Shown: positions 29,479-40,457 of the stretch, piece by piece
Layout: each line of letters starts with the position of its first letter
Numbering within the stretch: position 1 is the first letter of the stretch
Origin: Betaproteobacteria bacterium
Lineage (GTDB): Bacteria > Pseudomonadota > Gammaproteobacteria > Burkholderiales > Rhodocyclaceae
Direction of reading: 5' to 3'
Assembly (NCBI GenBank): GCA_028065725.1
Contig: JAPTVL010000442.1
Span: 62,001-126,000, forward strand
DNA length: 64,000 nt
The notes under the pieces: generated by a model
Databases searched by the model: none
The model's input: the letters and a program-made list of their open reading frames with translations, nothing else
What the model was told of the DNA's origin: nothing
Position numbers and translations under genes: made by a program

Positions 29479-30852
29479 TTAGCCGGAGACTAGACGGTTG
29501 ATATCGTTGTAGAAGGCAAAAGCCATGAGCAGCGCCAGCAAGGCAAAACCGATCTGTTGACCGATTTCCAGAGCCCGTTCCGACACCGGTCCCCCCTTCA
29601 GAAACTCGACGAGATAATACATCAAATGCCCTCCGTCCAGCACGGGCACGGGCAGCAGATTGAGGACGCCGAGACTGATGCTGATCAGGGCCAAAAAGCG
29701 CAGGAAATAGCTGGGGCCCAAGCGTGCCGACTGCCCGGCATAATCCGCAATCGTCACCGGGCCGGAGAGGTTTTTCCAGGAAAGCTCGCCGGTCAGCATG
29801 CGCCCCATCATGCGCAGGCTCAGGATTGAGGTATCCCAGGTCTGCTGCAGCGCCCGACCGACCGATACCAGCGGCCCGTAACTCACCACGGTGGTCATTT
29901 CGAAGACCTCGCCGTGTCCTTCTCTTGCCATCAGGCCCAGCCGTCCCAGCTTCTGTCCGCCCTCCTCCGCCAGACGCGGAATCGCGGTCAATTCGATTTG
30001 CCTGCCCTCGCGCTCGACGGCAACCCGCAACGGTCGTCCGGCGGCGGCGCGCGCGGCGGCAGCCAGTTCCGCCCAGACGGCAATCGCCTTGCCGTCGACC
30101 GCCAGCACCCGGTCGCCCTCGCGGAAGCCCGCCTCGGCGGCGGCAGAACCCGACTGCACGCTGCCGACCACGGCCGGCAGCGGCGGCCGGTACAAGACCA
30201 GTCCCAGCAGACGCAGCGGGTCCTTTTCCAGTTCCTCGAGTTCGAAGCGATCGCTGGCGAGACGGTAGGTGCCGATGTCGCGCTGCGGGCTGAGGATTTC
30301 CAGTTGCAGGGCCTCCTTGTCCAGCGCCCGGCGCATGACTTCCCAGCGCAGTTCCTGCCAGGTCCGGATCGGCGTGCCATTCACCGCGCGCACCGTGCCG
30401 CCCTCGCCGATGCCGGCCATCGCCGCCGGCGTCCCGGCCGGTGGCAGCGCGAGGCGCGGCTTGAGTTCGGTGACGCCATACATGAACAGCAACCAGTAGA
30501 GCAGGATCGCCAGCAGGAAGTTGGCCGCGGGGCCCGCCGCAACGATGAAGGCACGCCGCCCCACGGACTGCCGGTTGAAGGCCCGGTCGAGTTCGCCCGC
30601 CGCAACCGTACCTTCGCGCTCGTCGAGCATCTTGACATAGCCGCCCAGCGGGAACGCCGAGATCGCCCACTCCGTGCCGTCGCGTCCGCCACGGCGCATC
30701 CAGATCACCTTGCCGAAGCCGAAGGCAAAGCGCAGCACCTTGACCTTGCATGCCCGTGCCGCCAGGTAATGGCCCATTTCATGCACCACCACCAGCACCG
30801 CCAGCGCGAGCAGGAAGGCGCCCACATACCAGGCCAGTATTTGCGGATTCAT
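29479..30852 (-). CDS. rseP: Regulator of sigma-E protease RseP (site-2 protease)
   Basis: A 457-residue inner-membrane metalloprotease that makes the second cut in anti-sigma factor RseA and clears signal peptides. The zinc motif HEMGH lies in the first helix ([20 protein letters not shown]). Two PDZ domains follow (about 130-280), and the [12 protein letters not shown] motif is near the C-terminus. The start ATG overlaps the dxr stop by 4 bases. Confidence 0.95.
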   Translation of the reverse strand: MNPQILAWYVGAFLLALAVLVVVHEMGHYLAARACKVKVLRFAFGFGKVIWMRRGGRDGTEWAISAFPLGGYVKMLDEREGTVAAGELDRAFNRQSVGRRAFIVAAGPAANFLLAILLYWLLFMYGVTELKPRLALPPAGTPAAMAGIGEGGTVRAVNGTPIRTWQELRWEVMRRALDKEALQLEILSPQRDIGTYRLASDRFELEELEKDPLRLLGLVLYRPPLPAVVGSVQSGSAAAEAGFREGDRVLAVDGKAIAVWAELAAAARAAAGRPLRVAVEREGRQIELTAIPRLAEEGGQKLGRLGLMAREGHGEVFEMTTVVSYGPLVSVGRALQQTWDTSILSLRMMGRMLTGELSWKNLSGPVTIADYAGQSARLGPSYFLRFLALISISLGVLNLLPVPVLDGGHLMYYLVEFLKGGPVSERALEIGQQIGFALLALLMAFAFYNDINRLVSG

Positions 30853-32036
30853 GTACTGCGGGAACCCAAGCGCGCGAGAATTTCCGTGGCCGTGGTGCGC
30901 CCCTGCCGATCCGCCTCGAGCACCGCCGCCAGATCGGGCAGCGCCGCCTGCGGCACCGCATCCAGCGTGGCGGCGATCAGTTCGGCGATGCCGAGGAAGG
31001 ACAAACGGCGTTCAAGGAAGGCCGCCACGGCCACCTCGTTGGCGGCATTCAGCACCGCCGCGGCATTGCCCTCCGCGCGCAGGGCGCGGTAGGCGAGGTC
31101 GAGGCAGGGGAAGCGCACCAGGTCGGGACGTTCGAAATCGAGCTGGGCGACGGCGAACAGATCGAGCGGCGCGACGCCGGAATCGATTCGCTGCGGCCAG
31201 GCCAGGGCATGCGCGATCGGCGTGCGCATGTCCGGGTTGCCCAGTTGCGCCAGCACCGAACCGTCCTCGTAATCGACCAGGGAGTGAATCACGCTCTGCG
31301 GGTGGATCACCACCTGGATGCGGTCGGCCGGCGCATTGAACAGCCAGTGCGCCTCGATCACTTCGAGCCCCTTGTTCATCATGGTCGCCGAATCGACGGA
31401 GATTTTGCGTCCCATGACCCAGTTCGGATGCGCCACCGCCTGCTCGGGCGTGACCTGCGTCAGCGCGTCGTGCGTCGCGGTGCGAAACGGCCCGCCCGAG
31501 GCCGTCAGCAGGATGCGCCGGACAGCGCCGCGCGCCATGTCGCCGGCATAGCCGTACGGCATCGACTGGAACACCGCATTGTGTTCGCTGTCGATTGGCA
31601 GCAGCAGCGCGCCGGCGCGCTTCACTTCGGCCATGAACACCGCGCCGGCCATCACCAGCGCCTCCTTGTTGGCCAGCAGCACGCGCTTGCCGGCACGCGC
31701 CGCCGCAAGGGTCGGCGGCAGGCCTGCGGCGCCGACGATGGCGGCCATCACGGCGTCGACCTCAGGCAGGCTGGCGACCTGTTCCAGCGCCGCGGCCCCG
31801 TGCAGCACTTCGGTGCGCGAGCCGGAGTTCTTCAGCAGCAGTGCGAGGCGCTGCGCATCGCCGGCGGCGCCGACCACGGCATAGGCCGGACGAAACTGCA
31901 AGCACTGCGCGGCAAGCACGTCGACCCGGCTGTGTCCGGTGAGCGCCACGACTTCGAAGCGATCGGGATGGCGCGCCACCACGTCGAGCGTGCTGACGCC
32001 GATGGAACCCGTCGCGCCGAGAACGGTCAGCTTCAT
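30849..32036 (-). CDS. dxr: 1-deoxy-D-xylulose 5-phosphate reductoisomerase
   Basis: A 395-residue enzyme of the MEP isoprenoid pathway. NADPH binding: [16 protein letters not shown]. Metal and substrate residues: [20 protein letters not shown] and LTASGGPFR. The ATG at 32036 overlaps cdsA by 4 bases. The pathway feeds uppS next door. Confidence 0.96.
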   Translation of the reverse strand: MKLTVLGATGSIGVSTLDVVARHPDRFEVVALTGHSRVDVLAAQCLQFRPAYAVVGAAGDAQRLALLLKNSGSRTEVLHGAAALEQVASLPEVDAVMAAIVGAAGLPPTLAAARAGKRVLLANKEALVMAGAVFMAEVKRAGALLLPIDSEHNAVFQSMPYGYAGDMARGAVRRILLTASGGPFRTATHDALTQVTPEQAVAHPNWVMGRKISVDSATMMNKGLEVIEAHWLFNAPADRIQVVIHPQSVIHSLVDYEDGSVLAQLGNPDMRTPIAHALAWPQRIDSGVAPLDLFAVAQLDFERPDLVRFPCLDLAYRALRAEGNAAAVLNAANEVAVAAFLERRLSFLGIAELIAATLDAVPQAALPDLAAVLEADRQGRTTATEILARLGSRST

Positions 32037-32836
32037 GTGCGGACCAAATACAGAATCAGCCCCGCCAGCGGCAGGGTCGAGGTCAGCGCATCGATGCGGT
32101 CGAGCACCCCGCCGTGGCCCGGCAGCAGATTGCTGCTGTCCTTGATCCCGGCCTGGCGCTTCAGCAGCGACTCGAACAGGTCGCCCATCACGCTCACCGC
32201 CGTGAGCAGAATCAGCAGCAGGACCAGCAGCGGCATGGGCAGTGGCACCTGCCCCGCGAGCGGCGACCAGTTCAGCACGATGCCGCCATAGATCATGACG
32301 CCGACCACGGCCCCGGCCACGCCCTCCCAGGTCTTGCCCGGGCTGATGGTCGGCGCCAGCTTGTGCCGGCCGAAGGCACGACCGGCGAAATAGGCGGAAA
32401 TGTCCGCGACCCAGACCAGCGCCATGGCCGCCAGCAGCAGCCAGGTGCTGACCGCATGCAGGGCCACCATGGCGGCCCAGGTCGGCAGGATCACCAGGGC
32501 GCCGAGCAGGTAGCCGAAGAAATCGTTGCCGGCCAGCGCCCACTTGAAGCGGAACCACAGCGGCACTACCAGAATCCAGAATGCGGCCGATGCGCCGAGC
32601 AGAATCGGAATCAGTTGCGGCGCGCCCACCGTCAGCTGCCAACAGAACAGCAGCAGGACAAACGCATACATGCAGCGCGCCGGCTGGTCCTGGCGCATCA
32701 GCCCGCCCCACTCCCACGCCGCCAGCGCGGCGATGGCGGCAAAGCTCAGCACCACCGCCAGCGGCGGCAGGGCAAACAGGATCAGGGCGAGACCGGCGAC
32801 CAGCAGCAGCGCGGTGATGACCCGCGTTTTAAGCAT
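32033..32836 (-). CDS. cdsA: Phosphatidate cytidylyltransferase
   Basis: A 267-residue polytopic membrane enzyme making CDP-diacylglycerol for phospholipids. The family signature is near the C-terminus: [20 protein letters not shown], then [14 protein letters not shown]. Its first 8 bases overlap the 3' end of uppS in another frame. The start ATG at 32836 ([12 protein letters not shown]) fits the family. Confidence 0.95.
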   Translation of the reverse strand: MLKTRVITALLLVAGLALILFALPPLAVVLSFAAIAALAAWEWGGLMRQDQPARCMYAFVLLLFCWQLTVGAPQLIPILLGASAAFWILVVPLWFRFKWALAGNDFFGYLLGALVILPTWAAMVALHAVSTWLLLAAMALVWVADISAYFAGRAFGRHKLAPTISPGKTWEGVAGAVVGVMIYGGIVLNWSPLAGQVPLPMPLLVLLLILLTAVSVMGDLFESLLKRQAGIKDSSNLLPGHGGVLDRIDALTSTLPLAGLILYLVRT

Positions 32837-33641
32837 CGGCGTCTGCGGGCGGGGAGGCAAGAGTCGGCGCTGGCGCGACGGCGGCGGCCGGTTCGACCAG
32901 TTGCTCGCTGGTGCGGCCGAAGCGGCGCTCGCGCCGGCGGTAGGAATCGATGGCGGCATCCAGCGCCGCTTCATCGAAATCCGGCCACAGGGTATCGGTG
33001 AAGTGCAGCTCGCTGTAGGCCAGTTGCCAGAGCAGGAAGTTGCTGATGCGTTGCTCGCCGCCGGTGCGGATGAACAGGTCCGGCTCCGGTGCATAGGCCA
33101 TCATCAAGTGCGGTGCCAGGTCGGCCTCGCCGAAGCAACCGACTTTTTCGGGATGCGCCAGCGCCAGCTGGTTCATGGCCTGCAGGATGTCCCAGCGCCC
33201 GCCGTAGTTGGCGGCGATGGTCAGCGTCAGGCGGAAGTTGTTGGCGGTCTTGGCCTCGCCCTCGCGGATCAGCGCCACCAGGCGCGGCTCGAAGGCCGCC
33301 AGGTCGCCGACCACCTTGAGCCGGACACCATTGGCGTGAAGTTTTCCTATTTCCCCCTGCAGGGCGCTGATGAACAGATTCATCAGGAAGGAAACCTCCT
33401 CCGCCGGACGCCGCCAGTTCTCGGAGGAAAATGCGAACAGGGTCAGGTATTCGACGCCACGCGCAATGCAGGCCTTGACCATCGCCCGCACCGTCTCGAC
33501 GCCGCGCTTGTGGCCGGCGACGCGCGGCATGAAACGCTGCTTGGCCCAGCGGCCGTTGCCGTCCATGATGATGGCGATGTGGCGCGGCACATTGCCGACG
33601 TTGGGAATGGCTTGCGTCGAGCTGGTGAATCTTCCTGGCAT
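32829..33641 (-). CDS. uppS: Undecaprenyl diphosphate synthase
   Basis: A 270-residue cis-prenyltransferase that makes the lipid carrier for peptidoglycan and O-antigen. Motifs: [29 protein letters not shown], and [20 protein letters not shown]. The C-terminal 20 residues beyond the enzyme core are an Ala/Pro-rich tail that includes a dispersed-word copy (AVAPAPTL) and runs into cdsA. Confidence 0.95.
   Translation of the reverse strand: MPGRFTSSTQAIPNVGNVPRHIAIIMDGNGRWAKQRFMPRVAGHKRGVETVRAMVKACIARGVEYLTLFAFSSENWRRPAEEVSFLMNLFISALQGEIGKLHANGVRLKVVGDLAAFEPRLVALIREGEAKTANNFRLTLTIAANYGGRWDILQAMNQLALAHPEKVGCFGEADLAPHLMMAYAPEPDLFIRTGGEQRISNFLLWQLAYSELHFTDTLWPDFDEAALDAAIDSYRRRERRFGRTSEQLVEPAAAVAPAPTLASPPADADA
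32860..32883 (+). repeat. Dispersed 24-base word, copy 5 (3' end of uppS)
   Basis: AGAGTCGGCGCTGGCG + CG + ACGGCG: one mismatch. It is read as AVAPAPTL in the non-conserved tail of UppS. Confidence 0.8.
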
Positions 33642-33680
33642 GCCGTTCCCTCCGTTTCAGTAGGAAGCCGAACCCGATCC

Positions 33681-34238
33681 TCAGATCGCCATCAGGTCCT
33701 TCTCTTTTTCCGCCAGCGCCCGATCCACTTCCGCGACATAGCGGTCGGTCAGCCTCTGGATCTCGTCCTGGGCGCGACGCTCGTCGTCCTCGGACACTTC
33801 CTTTTTCTTCAGCGCGTCCTTGAGGTGCGAGATTGCGTCGCGGCGCAGATTGCGGATCGCCACCTTGGCGTTCTCGCCTTCGTGCTTGATCACCTTGATC
33901 AGGTCGCGGCGCCGCTCCTCGGTCAGGGCCGGCATCGGCACGCGAATGATCTCGCCCTGCGACGAGGGATTCAGCCCCAGGTCGGAATCGCGAATGGCTT
34001 TTTCAACCTTGCCCACCATGGGTTTTTCCCAGGGCTGCACGCCGATGGTGCGGGCGTCGATCAGGGTCACGTTGGCGACCTGGGTGATCGCTACCGGGGA
34101 ACCATAGTAGTCGACCATCACGTGATCGAGGATGCCGGTGTGCGCGCGTCCGGTGCGCACCTTGGCCAGGTCGGCCTTGAGCGACTCGAGGCTTTTTTGC
34201 ATCTTCTGTTCGGACGTCTTTTTCAGTTCGGGAATCAT
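33681..34238 (-). CDS. frr: Ribosome recycling factor
   Basis: A 185-residue factor that splits post-termination ribosomes with EF-G. Seen: [36 protein letters not shown], and the C-terminal helix [18 protein letters not shown]. The start at 34238 ([11 protein letters not shown]) follows GGAG at a distance of 7; an in-frame upstream codon would add five residues. Next to pyrH as usual. Confidence 0.96.
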   Translation of the reverse strand: MIPELKKTSEQKMQKSLESLKADLAKVRTGRAHTGILDHVMVDYYGSPVAITQVANVTLIDARTIGVQPWEKPMVGKVEKAIRDSDLGLNPSSQGEIIRVPMPALTEERRRDLIKVIKHEGENAKVAIRNLRRDAISHLKDALKKKEVSEDDERRAQDEIQRLTDRYVAEVDRALAEKEKDLMAI

Positions 34239-34256
34239 GCTCCCACTCCTCAAGTC

Positions 34257-34973
34257 CTAAACGTGAACCAAAGTGCCCTCGTCCTCGCCCATCACCACGC
34301 GCTTCAGCGCGCCGGTCTTGAAAATCGAGAACACGTTGATCGGCAATTTCTGGTCGCGGCACAGGGCGAATGCCGTGGCATCCAGCACCGCGAGATTGCG
34401 GTTGATGGCTTCGTCGAAACTGATGCGGGTAAAGCGGGTGGCCGCCGGATCCTTTTTCGGATCGGCCGTATAGATGCCATCGACCTTGGTCGCCTTGAGC
34501 ACGATCTCGGCACCGATTTCCGAGCCGCGCAAGGCCGCCGCGGTATCGGTGGTGAAGAACGGGTTGCCGGTACCGGCGCCGAAAATCACCACCTTGCCCT
34601 CTTCGAGGTAGCGGATCGCCTTGCCGCGGATGTAGGGCTCGACCACCTGCTCGATGTTCAGCGCCGACTGCACGCGGGCATTGATGCCCGCCTGGCGCAT
34701 CGCATCCGACAGCGCCATGGCGTTCATCACCGTCGCCAGCATGCCCATGTAGTCGGCGGTGGCGCGATCCATGCCGGTGGCGGTGCCCCCGATGCCGCGG
34801 AAGATGTTGCCGCCGCCGATGACGACGCCGACCTCGACGCCGAGGTCGGTGACCGCCTTGATTTCCGCCACGATGCTGGCCAGCATCGCCGTATTGATGC
34901 CGTAGGCATCGTCACCCATCAGTGCCTCGCCCGAAAGCTTGAGCAGGATGCGGCGAAACTTCGGTGCGGCCAT
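34257..34973 (-). CDS. pyrH: UMP kinase
   Basis: A 238-residue amino-acid-kinase-fold enzyme phosphorylating UMP to UDP. Motifs: [26 protein letters not shown], and [19 protein letters not shown]. Standard length, in the rpsB-tsf-pyrH-frr operon. Confidence 0.97.
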   Translation of the reverse strand: MAAPKFRRILLKLSGEALMGDDAYGINTAMLASIVAEIKAVTDLGVEVGVVIGGGNIFRGIGGTATGMDRATADYMGMLATVMNAMALSDAMRQAGINARVQSALNIEQVVEPYIRGKAIRYLEEGKVVIFGAGTGNPFFTTDTAAALRGSEIGAEIVLKATKVDGIYTADPKKDPAATRFTRISFDEAINRNLAVLDATAFALCRDQKLPINVFSIFKTGALKRVVMGEDEGTLVHV

Positions 34974-34991
34974 CGTCGCGCGGCGCCCTTC

Positions 34992-35891
34992 TTACTTGTT
35001 GCCTGCGGCAGCTGCCGCCTGCGCAGCCACTTCGGCGGCGAAGTCGTTGACCTTCTTCTCGATGCCTTCGCCGACGATGAACAGCGTGAAGCTGGCGACC
35101 GAGGCACCCCTGGCCTTCAGCAGCTGTTCGATGGTCTGCTTGCCGTCCTCGGCCTTGACGAACACCTGGCCCAGCAGCGTCACGTCCTTCAGGTACTTCT
35201 GCACCGTACCTTCGGCGATCTTTTCCAGCATGGCTTCCGGCTTGCCGGCTTCGCGCGCCTTTTCGATGGCGATGCGGCGCTCCATGTCCAGCAGCTCGGC
35301 CGGCACGCCGGAGGCATCCAGCGACTTCGGCTTCGAGGCGGCGATGTGCATCGCCAGATCCTTGGCCAGCTGCTCGTCGCCGCCGACCACGTCGACCAGC
35401 ACGCCGATCTTGGAACCGCCGTGAATGTAGGAGGCCAGCTTGCCCTTGGCCGCGACGCGGATGAAGCGGCGGATGCTCATGTTCTCGCCGATCTTGCCGA
35501 CCAGCGCGGAGCGGGTCGATTCGACCGTGCCCTCGCCCAGCGGCAGGACCGCCAGAGCGGCGACGTCGGCTGGATTCTTCTCGGCCACCAGGCGCGCGCA
35601 CTCGGCGGCCAGCTTGAGGAATTCGTCGTTCTTGGCGACGAAATCGGTCTCGCTGTTGATTTCGAAAATGCTGCCCAGCTTGCTGTCGGCGGCAACGTGG
35701 ATCGCCACCACGCCTTCGGCGGCGACGCGGGAGGCGGCCTTGCTGGCCTTGTTGCCGAGCTTGACGCGCAGGATTTCCTCGGCCTTGGCCATGTCGCCGG
35801 CCGCTTCGGTCAGCGCCTTCTTGCATTCCATCATCGGCGCGTCGGTCTTCTCGCGCAGTTCCTTGACCATGCTTGCGGTAATTTCCGCCAT
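34992..35891 (-). CDS. tsf: Elongation factor Ts
   Basis: A 299-residue guanine-nucleotide exchange factor for EF-Tu. N-terminal UBA-like domain: [19 protein letters not shown]; core motif [15 protein letters not shown]. The start ATG at 35891 follows GGAG at a distance of 8; codons further upstream lie in the intergenic repeat and were rejected. Confidence 0.97.
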   Translation of the reverse strand: MAEITASMVKELREKTDAPMMECKKALTEAAGDMAKAEEILRVKLGNKASKAASRVAAEGVVAIHVAADSKLGSIFEINSETDFVAKNDEFLKLAAECARLVAEKNPADVAALAVLPLGEGTVESTRSALVGKIGENMSIRRFIRVAAKGKLASYIHGGSKIGVLVDVVGGDEQLAKDLAMHIAASKPKSLDASGVPAELLDMERRIAIEKAREAGKPEAMLEKIAEGTVQKYLKDVTLLGQVFVKAEDGKQTIEQLLKARGASVASFTLFIVGEGIEKKVNDFAAEVAAQAAAAAGNK

Positions 35892-35930
35892 TGCTCTTAC
35901 TCCAGAATCAAATACTTTCACCACAGAGAC

Positions 35931-35990
35931 ACAGAGGCACGGAGGAAAGCACAGCGCTATGAAACTCGCTGTGTCCCGGTGCCTCTGTGG
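35931..35990. repeat. Inverted repeat between rpsB and tsf
   Basis: ACAGAGGCACGG... (from 35931) pairs with ...CCGGTGCCTCTGT (to 35988), with inner arms CACAGCG/CGCTGTG around a 10-base loop. It is preceded by a partial direct copy (CCACAGAGACACAGAGG). It lies inside the rpsB-tsf transcript and could act as an attenuator or processing site. No T-run is seen. Confidence 0.75.
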
Positions 35991-35999
35991 TTCGCGTCT

Positions 36000-36749
36000 T
36001 TACTCCGCCGCGTCGTCGACTTCGACAAACTCGTCGTCGCCGGCCAACTGCTGCATCACCTCGTTGATCGACTGGTTCTTGCCTTCGAGGATGGCATCGG
36101 CCACGCCGCGGGCATACAGGCGGATCGCGCCGGAGGAGTCGTCATTGCCCGGGATCACATAGCTGACGCCTTCCGGGGAATGGTTGGTATCGACCACGCC
36201 GATCACCGGAATGCCCAGCTTGCCGGCTTCGGTGATGGCGATCTTGTGGTAGCCGACGTCGATGATGAAAATCGCATCGGGCAGGCCGCCCATGTCCTTG
36301 ATGCCGCCGATCGACTTGCGCAGCTTGTCCATCTCGCGCTGCAGGGTCAGGGCTTCCTTCTTCGACAGCTTCTCGAAGTTGCCTTCCGACGTGGCGGTTT
36401 CCAGGTCCTTGAGGCGCTTGACCGACAGCTTGAGGGTCTTGAAGTTGGTCATCATGCCGCCCAGCCAGCGGTCATCGACGTAGGGCATGCCGCAACGCTG
36501 GGCTTCCTCGGCGATGATCTCGCGCGCCTGGCGCTTGGTGCTGACGAACAGGATGGTGCCCTTCTTGGCCGCCATCTTGCGCACGAAGGCCATCGCTTCC
36601 TGATATTTGGTCAGGGTCTTTTCGAGGTTGATGATGTGGATCTTGTTGCGATGGCCGAAAATGTACGGGGCCATCTTGGGGTTCCAGAAACGGGTCTGGT
36701 GGCCGAAATGAACGCCGGCCTCCAGCATCTGGCGCATGGTAGTGCTCAT
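36000..36749 (-). CDS. rpsB: 30S ribosomal protein S2
   Basis: A 249-residue small-subunit protein. N-terminus [20 protein letters not shown]; also [20 protein letters not shown] sequence and [19 protein letters not shown]. First gene of the superoperon that runs to trmH. A likely promoter lies about 120 bases upstream, leaving a long leader in which S2 autoregulation could act, as known in other proteobacteria. Confidence 0.97.
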   Translation of the reverse strand: MSTTMRQMLEAGVHFGHQTRFWNPKMAPYIFGHRNKIHIINLEKTLTKYQEAMAFVRKMAAKKGTILFVSTKRQAREIIAEEAQRCGMPYVDDRWLGGMMTNFKTLKLSVKRLKDLETATSEGNFEKLSKKEALTLQREMDKLRKSIGGIKDMGGLPDAIFIIDVGYHKIAITEAGKLGIPVIGVVDTNHSPEGVSYVIPGNDDSSGAIRLYARGVADAILEGKNQSINEVMQQLAGDDEFVEVDDAAE

Positions 36750-36872
36750 GGATCTATCTCCGATATGGGTTGAACCTCCGCCTGGCCGTGCTGCTTTGCG
36801 CTGCTGCGCAAAGCCACCCTATCGGCGCCGGGCGTGTGGATTTTGTCCAGGACCACCCCGAACAAGCCCGCG

Positions 36873-36901
36873 ATTATAGCGGCTGCAGCCGCCAGGCACA
36901 A
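36873..36901 (-). promoter_or_regulatory. Probable sigma70 promoter of rpsB
   Basis: Minus strand: TTGTGC (36901-36896), a 17-base spacer, then a perfect TATAAT (36878-36873). Initiation near 36866 would give a leader of about 117 bases. The 302-base rpsB-map gap (36750-37051) shows no equally clear promoter for map; TTAAAATACC at about 37018-37027 is a possible -10 region. Confidence 0.6.
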
Positions 36902-37051
36902 GCCGCGGCAGCGGCAGCCGGGCTGCCGCGCGAAGAATGCGGGTTCCCATGCGCCGGCAGGGGTCTTGCCGCGCACCAGTTACGCACCAGCGCCACCCGC
37001 CACGCCACCGCGTGCAGTTAAAATACCCTTTCCCCTTAAAGTACCGCGTTC

Positions 37052-37861
37052 ATGCCCATTTCCATAAAAACTCCTGCGGACATCGCCGAGATGCGGCTTG
37101 CCTGCCGCCTGGCGGGCGAAGTCCTCGACTACATCGAACCCTTCGTCAAACCGGGGATCAACACGGCCGAACTCGACCGGCTTTGCCACGACTACATGGT
37201 CAATGTGCAGGGCTGCATCCCGGCACCGCTCAACTATGCGCCGCCCGGCTATGCGCCCTACCCGAAATCGATCTGCGCCTCGGTCAATCACCAGGTCTGC
37301 CACGGCGTGCCCAACGACCGGGCGCTGAAAAAGGGCGACATCGTCAATCTCGACATCACCACCATCAAGAATGGCTGGCACGGCGACACCAGCCGCACCT
37401 TCTGCGTCGGCGATACCTCGATCCTGGCCAGGCGCCTGGTATCCATGACCCACGAATGCATGTGGGTCGGCATCGCCCAGGTCAGACCCGGCGTGCATCT
37501 GGGCGCCGTCGGCGCCGCGATCCAGAAGCATGCCGAAGGCGCCGGCTTCTCCGTGGTGCGCGAATTCTGCGGCCACGGCATCGGCCGCAATTTCCACGAA
37601 GAACCCCAGGTGCTGCACTACGGCAAGGCCAGCGACGGCCCGCTGCTGGTGCCGGGCATGGTGTTCACCATCGAGCCGATGATCAACGCCGGCAAGGCGG
37701 CGATCTCGGAACTGCCCGACGGCTGGACCATCGTCACCAAGGACCGCAGCCTGTCCGCACAATGGGAGCACACCGTTTGCGTCACCGAAACCGGCGTCGA
37801 GGTGATGACCCTGTCGGCCGGCGCACCGCCCTGCCCGCCGCACATCCGCATCACGCCCTGA
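37052..37861 (+). CDS. map: Methionine aminopeptidase, type I
   Basis: A 269-residue metalloprotease that removes N-terminal Met. The metal ligands are all in place: NLDITTIKNGWHGDTSRTF (two Asp), the CGHGIGRNFHEEP His, FTIEPMI (Glu), and WEHTVCVT (Glu). It is divergent from rpsB and 2 bases before glnD, the conserved arrangement. Confidence 0.96.
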   Translation: MPISIKTPADIAEMRLACRLAGEVLDYIEPFVKPGINTAELDRLCHDYMVNVQGCIPAPLNYAPPGYAPYPKSICASVNHQVCHGVPNDRALKKGDIVNLDITTIKNGWHGDTSRTFCVGDTSILARRLVSMTHECMWVGIAQVRPGVHLGAVGAAIQKHAEGAGFSVVREFCGHGIGRNFHEEPQVLHYGKASDGPLLVPGMVFTIEPMINAGKAAISELPDGWTIVTKDRSLSAQWEHTVCVTETGVEVMTLSAGAPPCPPHIRITP

Positions 37862-37863
37862 GC

Positions 37864-40437
37864 ATGAGCGACCTGCGCCAGCTTGCCGGCACCGCCCGCC
37901 AACGCCTGCTCGCCGGGCAGCAGGAACTCAACGCGGCCTGGCGCGAAGACAGGCACAGCGCTGCCCTGCTCGATGGCCGCGCCGCACTGGTGGATAGCGT
38001 GCTGCGGGATGTCTGGCAGGCGCTGGCCATGCCCGCCGAATGCACGCTGGCCGCGGTCGGCGGCTATGGCCGGGGCCAGCTGTATCCCGGCTCGGACGTC
38101 GACCTGCTGATCCTGGTCCCCGACGACGAGCACACGGCCTGCGACGCCGCAACGGCACCGCGCCTGGAACAGCTGGTCGGCCTGCTGTGGGACATCGGCC
38201 TCGACATCGGCCACAGCGTGCGCAGCGTCAACCAGTGCCTCGACGAAGCCGAGCGCGACATCACGGTCAAGACCGCGCTGCTCGAAGCGCGCTGGCTGGC
38301 CGGCTCGCGTGCGCTCTACGAGGATTTCGAACACAGCTGCAATGCGGCGCTCGATCCCGCGGCCTTCCTCACCGCCAAGCAGCTGGAACAGGCCGAACGT
38401 TACGCCAAGTATCACGACACGCCCTACAGCCTGGAACCCAACTGCAAGGAAAACCCCGGCGGCCGCCGCGACCTGCAGGTGATCCAGTGGGTGGCGCAGG
38501 CGGCCGGCATCGGCGCCGACTGGAAAGCCCTGGTGCGCGCCGGACTGATCACCGCGCCGGAAGTGCGCCAGCTCGAACGCGCCGACCTGATGCTGGCCGA
38601 GCTGCGCATCGAACTGCACCTGCTCGCCGGCCGGCGCGAGGACCGGCTGCTGTTCGATCACCAGGAGAAGCTGGCCGGGGCGCTGGGCATCGTCCAGACC
38701 GACACCAAGCGCGCCTCGGAAGTGCTGATGCAGCGCTATTTCAAGAACGCCAAGCTGGTCACCCAGCTCAATTCGCTGGTCATGCAGGTGCTGGCCGACC
38801 GCCTGCTGCCGGCCCGGCAGGGACCGCCGATCGTCATCGACGCGAATTTCCAGATGGTGCGCGACCTGCTCGACGTGCGCGACGAAGAGGTGTTCCAGCG
38901 CCAGCCGCGCTGCATCCTCGAATGCTTCCTGCTGCAGATGCAGCGCTCCGAAATCAAGGGCATGACGCCGCGCACCCTGCGCGCCCTGTGGCGCGCCCGG
39001 GGCCGCATCGACGCCGCCTTCCGCCGCGATCCGCAGAACCGCGCGCTGTTCCTCAGGCTGTTCCAGCAGACGCACCTGACGCACCCGATGCGGCGCATGA
39101 ACCAGTACGACATCCTCGGCCGCTACCTGCCCGCCTTCGGCCGCATCGTCGGCCAGATGCAGCACGACCTGTTCCACGTCTACACCGTGGACCAGCACAT
39201 CCTGCAGGTGATGGGCAACCTGCGCCGCTTCGTCATGCCCGAATTCGCCCACGAATATCCGTTCTGCTCGCGCCTCATCACCGGCTTCGACAAGCGCTGG
39301 CTGCTCTACATCGCCGCGCTGTTCCACGACATCGCCAAGGGCCGCGGCGGCGACCACTCGCAACTGGGCAAACGCGATGCCGCCAACTTCTGCCGCGACC
39401 ACGGCATCAGCGGCGAGGATGCCGCGCTGGTGGTGTTCCTCGTCGAGCATCACCTGACCATGTCGCAGGTGGCGCAGAAGCAGGACCTCGCCGATCCCGA
39501 CGTCATCCTGGCGTTTGCCGCCAGGGTCGGCAACTTGCGCCAGCTCACCGGGCTCTACCTGCTGACCGTGGCCGACATCCGCGGCACCAGCCCGAAGGTG
39601 TGGAACGCCTGGAAGGGCAAGCTGCTGGAGGACCTGTTCCGCATGACCGCCGCCGTGCTCAAGGGCACCACGGTGCTGCAGCTCACCGGCGTCGCCGAAC
39701 GCCAGGAAGAGGCGCGCGGCATCCTGCGCTACCACGGCCTGCGCCCCGACGTCGAACTCGAACTGTGGAACCAGCTCGACACCGGCTATTTCATGCGGCA
39801 TGCCGCCGACGAAATCGCCTGGCATACGCGCACCCTCTACCATCGTCCGGCCGCGACCGAACCGGTGGTGCGCGCCCGCCTCAACCCGATGGGCGAAGGC
39901 CTGCAGGTGATGGCCTACGTGCCCGACCAGCCGCTGCTGTTCGCCCGCCTCTGCGGCTTCTTCGCGCGCCTCGGCTTCAGCATCGTCGACGCCAAGATCC
40001 ACACCACGCGCCACGGCTACGCGCTGGACAGCTTCGTCGTCTTTCCGATCGACGACAGCCTGCCCTATCGCGACATGATCGGCCTCATCGAACACGACAT
40101 CGCCGAACAGCTGACCCAGCTACCGCCGCTGCCGACCTCCTTCAGCGGGCGCCTGTCGCGCCAGGTGCGCCATTTCCCGGTGGCGCCGGAAGTGGATATC
40201 CGCGCCGACGAGCGCGGCAGCCAGTACCTGATGTCGATCACCGCCGCCGACCGTCCGGGCCTGCTCTACGCCATCGCCCGGGTGCTGGGCCGGCACGGCA
40301 TCACGCTGCACACGGCCAAGATATCCACGCTCGGCGAGCGCGTCGAGGACAGTTTTCTGATCAGCGGCAAGGAACTGGCGCAGACCGCCACGCTGGTCAG
40401 GCTGGAGCAGGACCTGCTAGAGGTGCTCCAAGTCTGA
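37864..40437 (+). CDS. glnD: Bifunctional uridylyltransferase/uridylyl-removing enzyme GlnD
   Basis: An 857-residue nitrogen sensor that adds or removes UMP on PII proteins according to glutamine. The nucleotidyltransferase domain has GGYGRGQLYPGSDVDLLIL (about 70-88). The HD domain has AALFHDIAKGRGGDHSQLG (about 490). Two C-terminal ACT domains (about 685-760 and 790-857) bind glutamine. The ATG at 37864 follows the map stop directly. An 18-base near-duplication spans the stop codon (GGTGCTCCAAGTCTGA, then GGTGCTCCAGGTCTGA), placing a second in-phase-looking end just beyond. Confidence 0.96.
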   Translation: MSDLRQLAGTARQRLLAGQQELNAAWREDRHSAALLDGRAALVDSVLRDVWQALAMPAECTLAAVGGYGRGQLYPGSDVDLLILVPDDEHTACDAATAPRLEQLVGLLWDIGLDIGHSVRSVNQCLDEAERDITVKTALLEARWLAGSRALYEDFEHSCNAALDPAAFLTAKQLEQAERYAKYHDTPYSLEPNCKENPGGRRDLQVIQWVAQAAGIGADWKALVRAGLITAPEVRQLERADLMLAELRIELHLLAGRREDRLLFDHQEKLAGALGIVQTDTKRASEVLMQRYFKNAKLVTQLNSLVMQVLADRLLPARQGPPIVIDANFQMVRDLLDVRDEEVFQRQPRCILECFLLQMQRSEIKGMTPRTLRALWRARGRIDAAFRRDPQNRALFLRLFQQTHLTHPMRRMNQYDILGRYLPAFGRIVGQMQHDLFHVYTVDQHILQVMGNLRRFVMPEFAHEYPFCSRLITGFDKRWLLYIAALFHDIAKGRGGDHSQLGKRDAANFCRDHGISGEDAALVVFLVEHHLTMSQVAQKQDLADPDVILAFAARVGNLRQLTGLYLLTVADIRGTSPKVWNAWKGKLLEDLFRMTAAVLKGTTVLQLTGVAERQEEARGILRYHGLRPDVELELWNQLDTGYFMRHAADEIAWHTRTLYHRPAATEPVVRARLNPMGEGLQVMAYVPDQPLLFARLCGFFARLGFSIVDAKIHTTRHGYALDSFVVFPIDDSLPYRDMIGLIEHDIAEQLTQLPPLPTSFSGRLSRQVRHFPVAPEVDIRADERGSQYLMSITAADRPGLLYAIARVLGRHGITLHTAKISTLGERVEDSFLISGKELAQTATLVRLEQDLLEVLQV

Positions 40438-40457
40438 GGGTGCTCCAGGTCTGAGCA

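Noticed and set aside
32526..36773. A 1415-codon open frame on the plus strand opposite cdsA to rpsB
   Set aside because: It is antisense to nine well-identified essential genes and has no recognisable domain; GC-rich codon bias opens the opposite strand.
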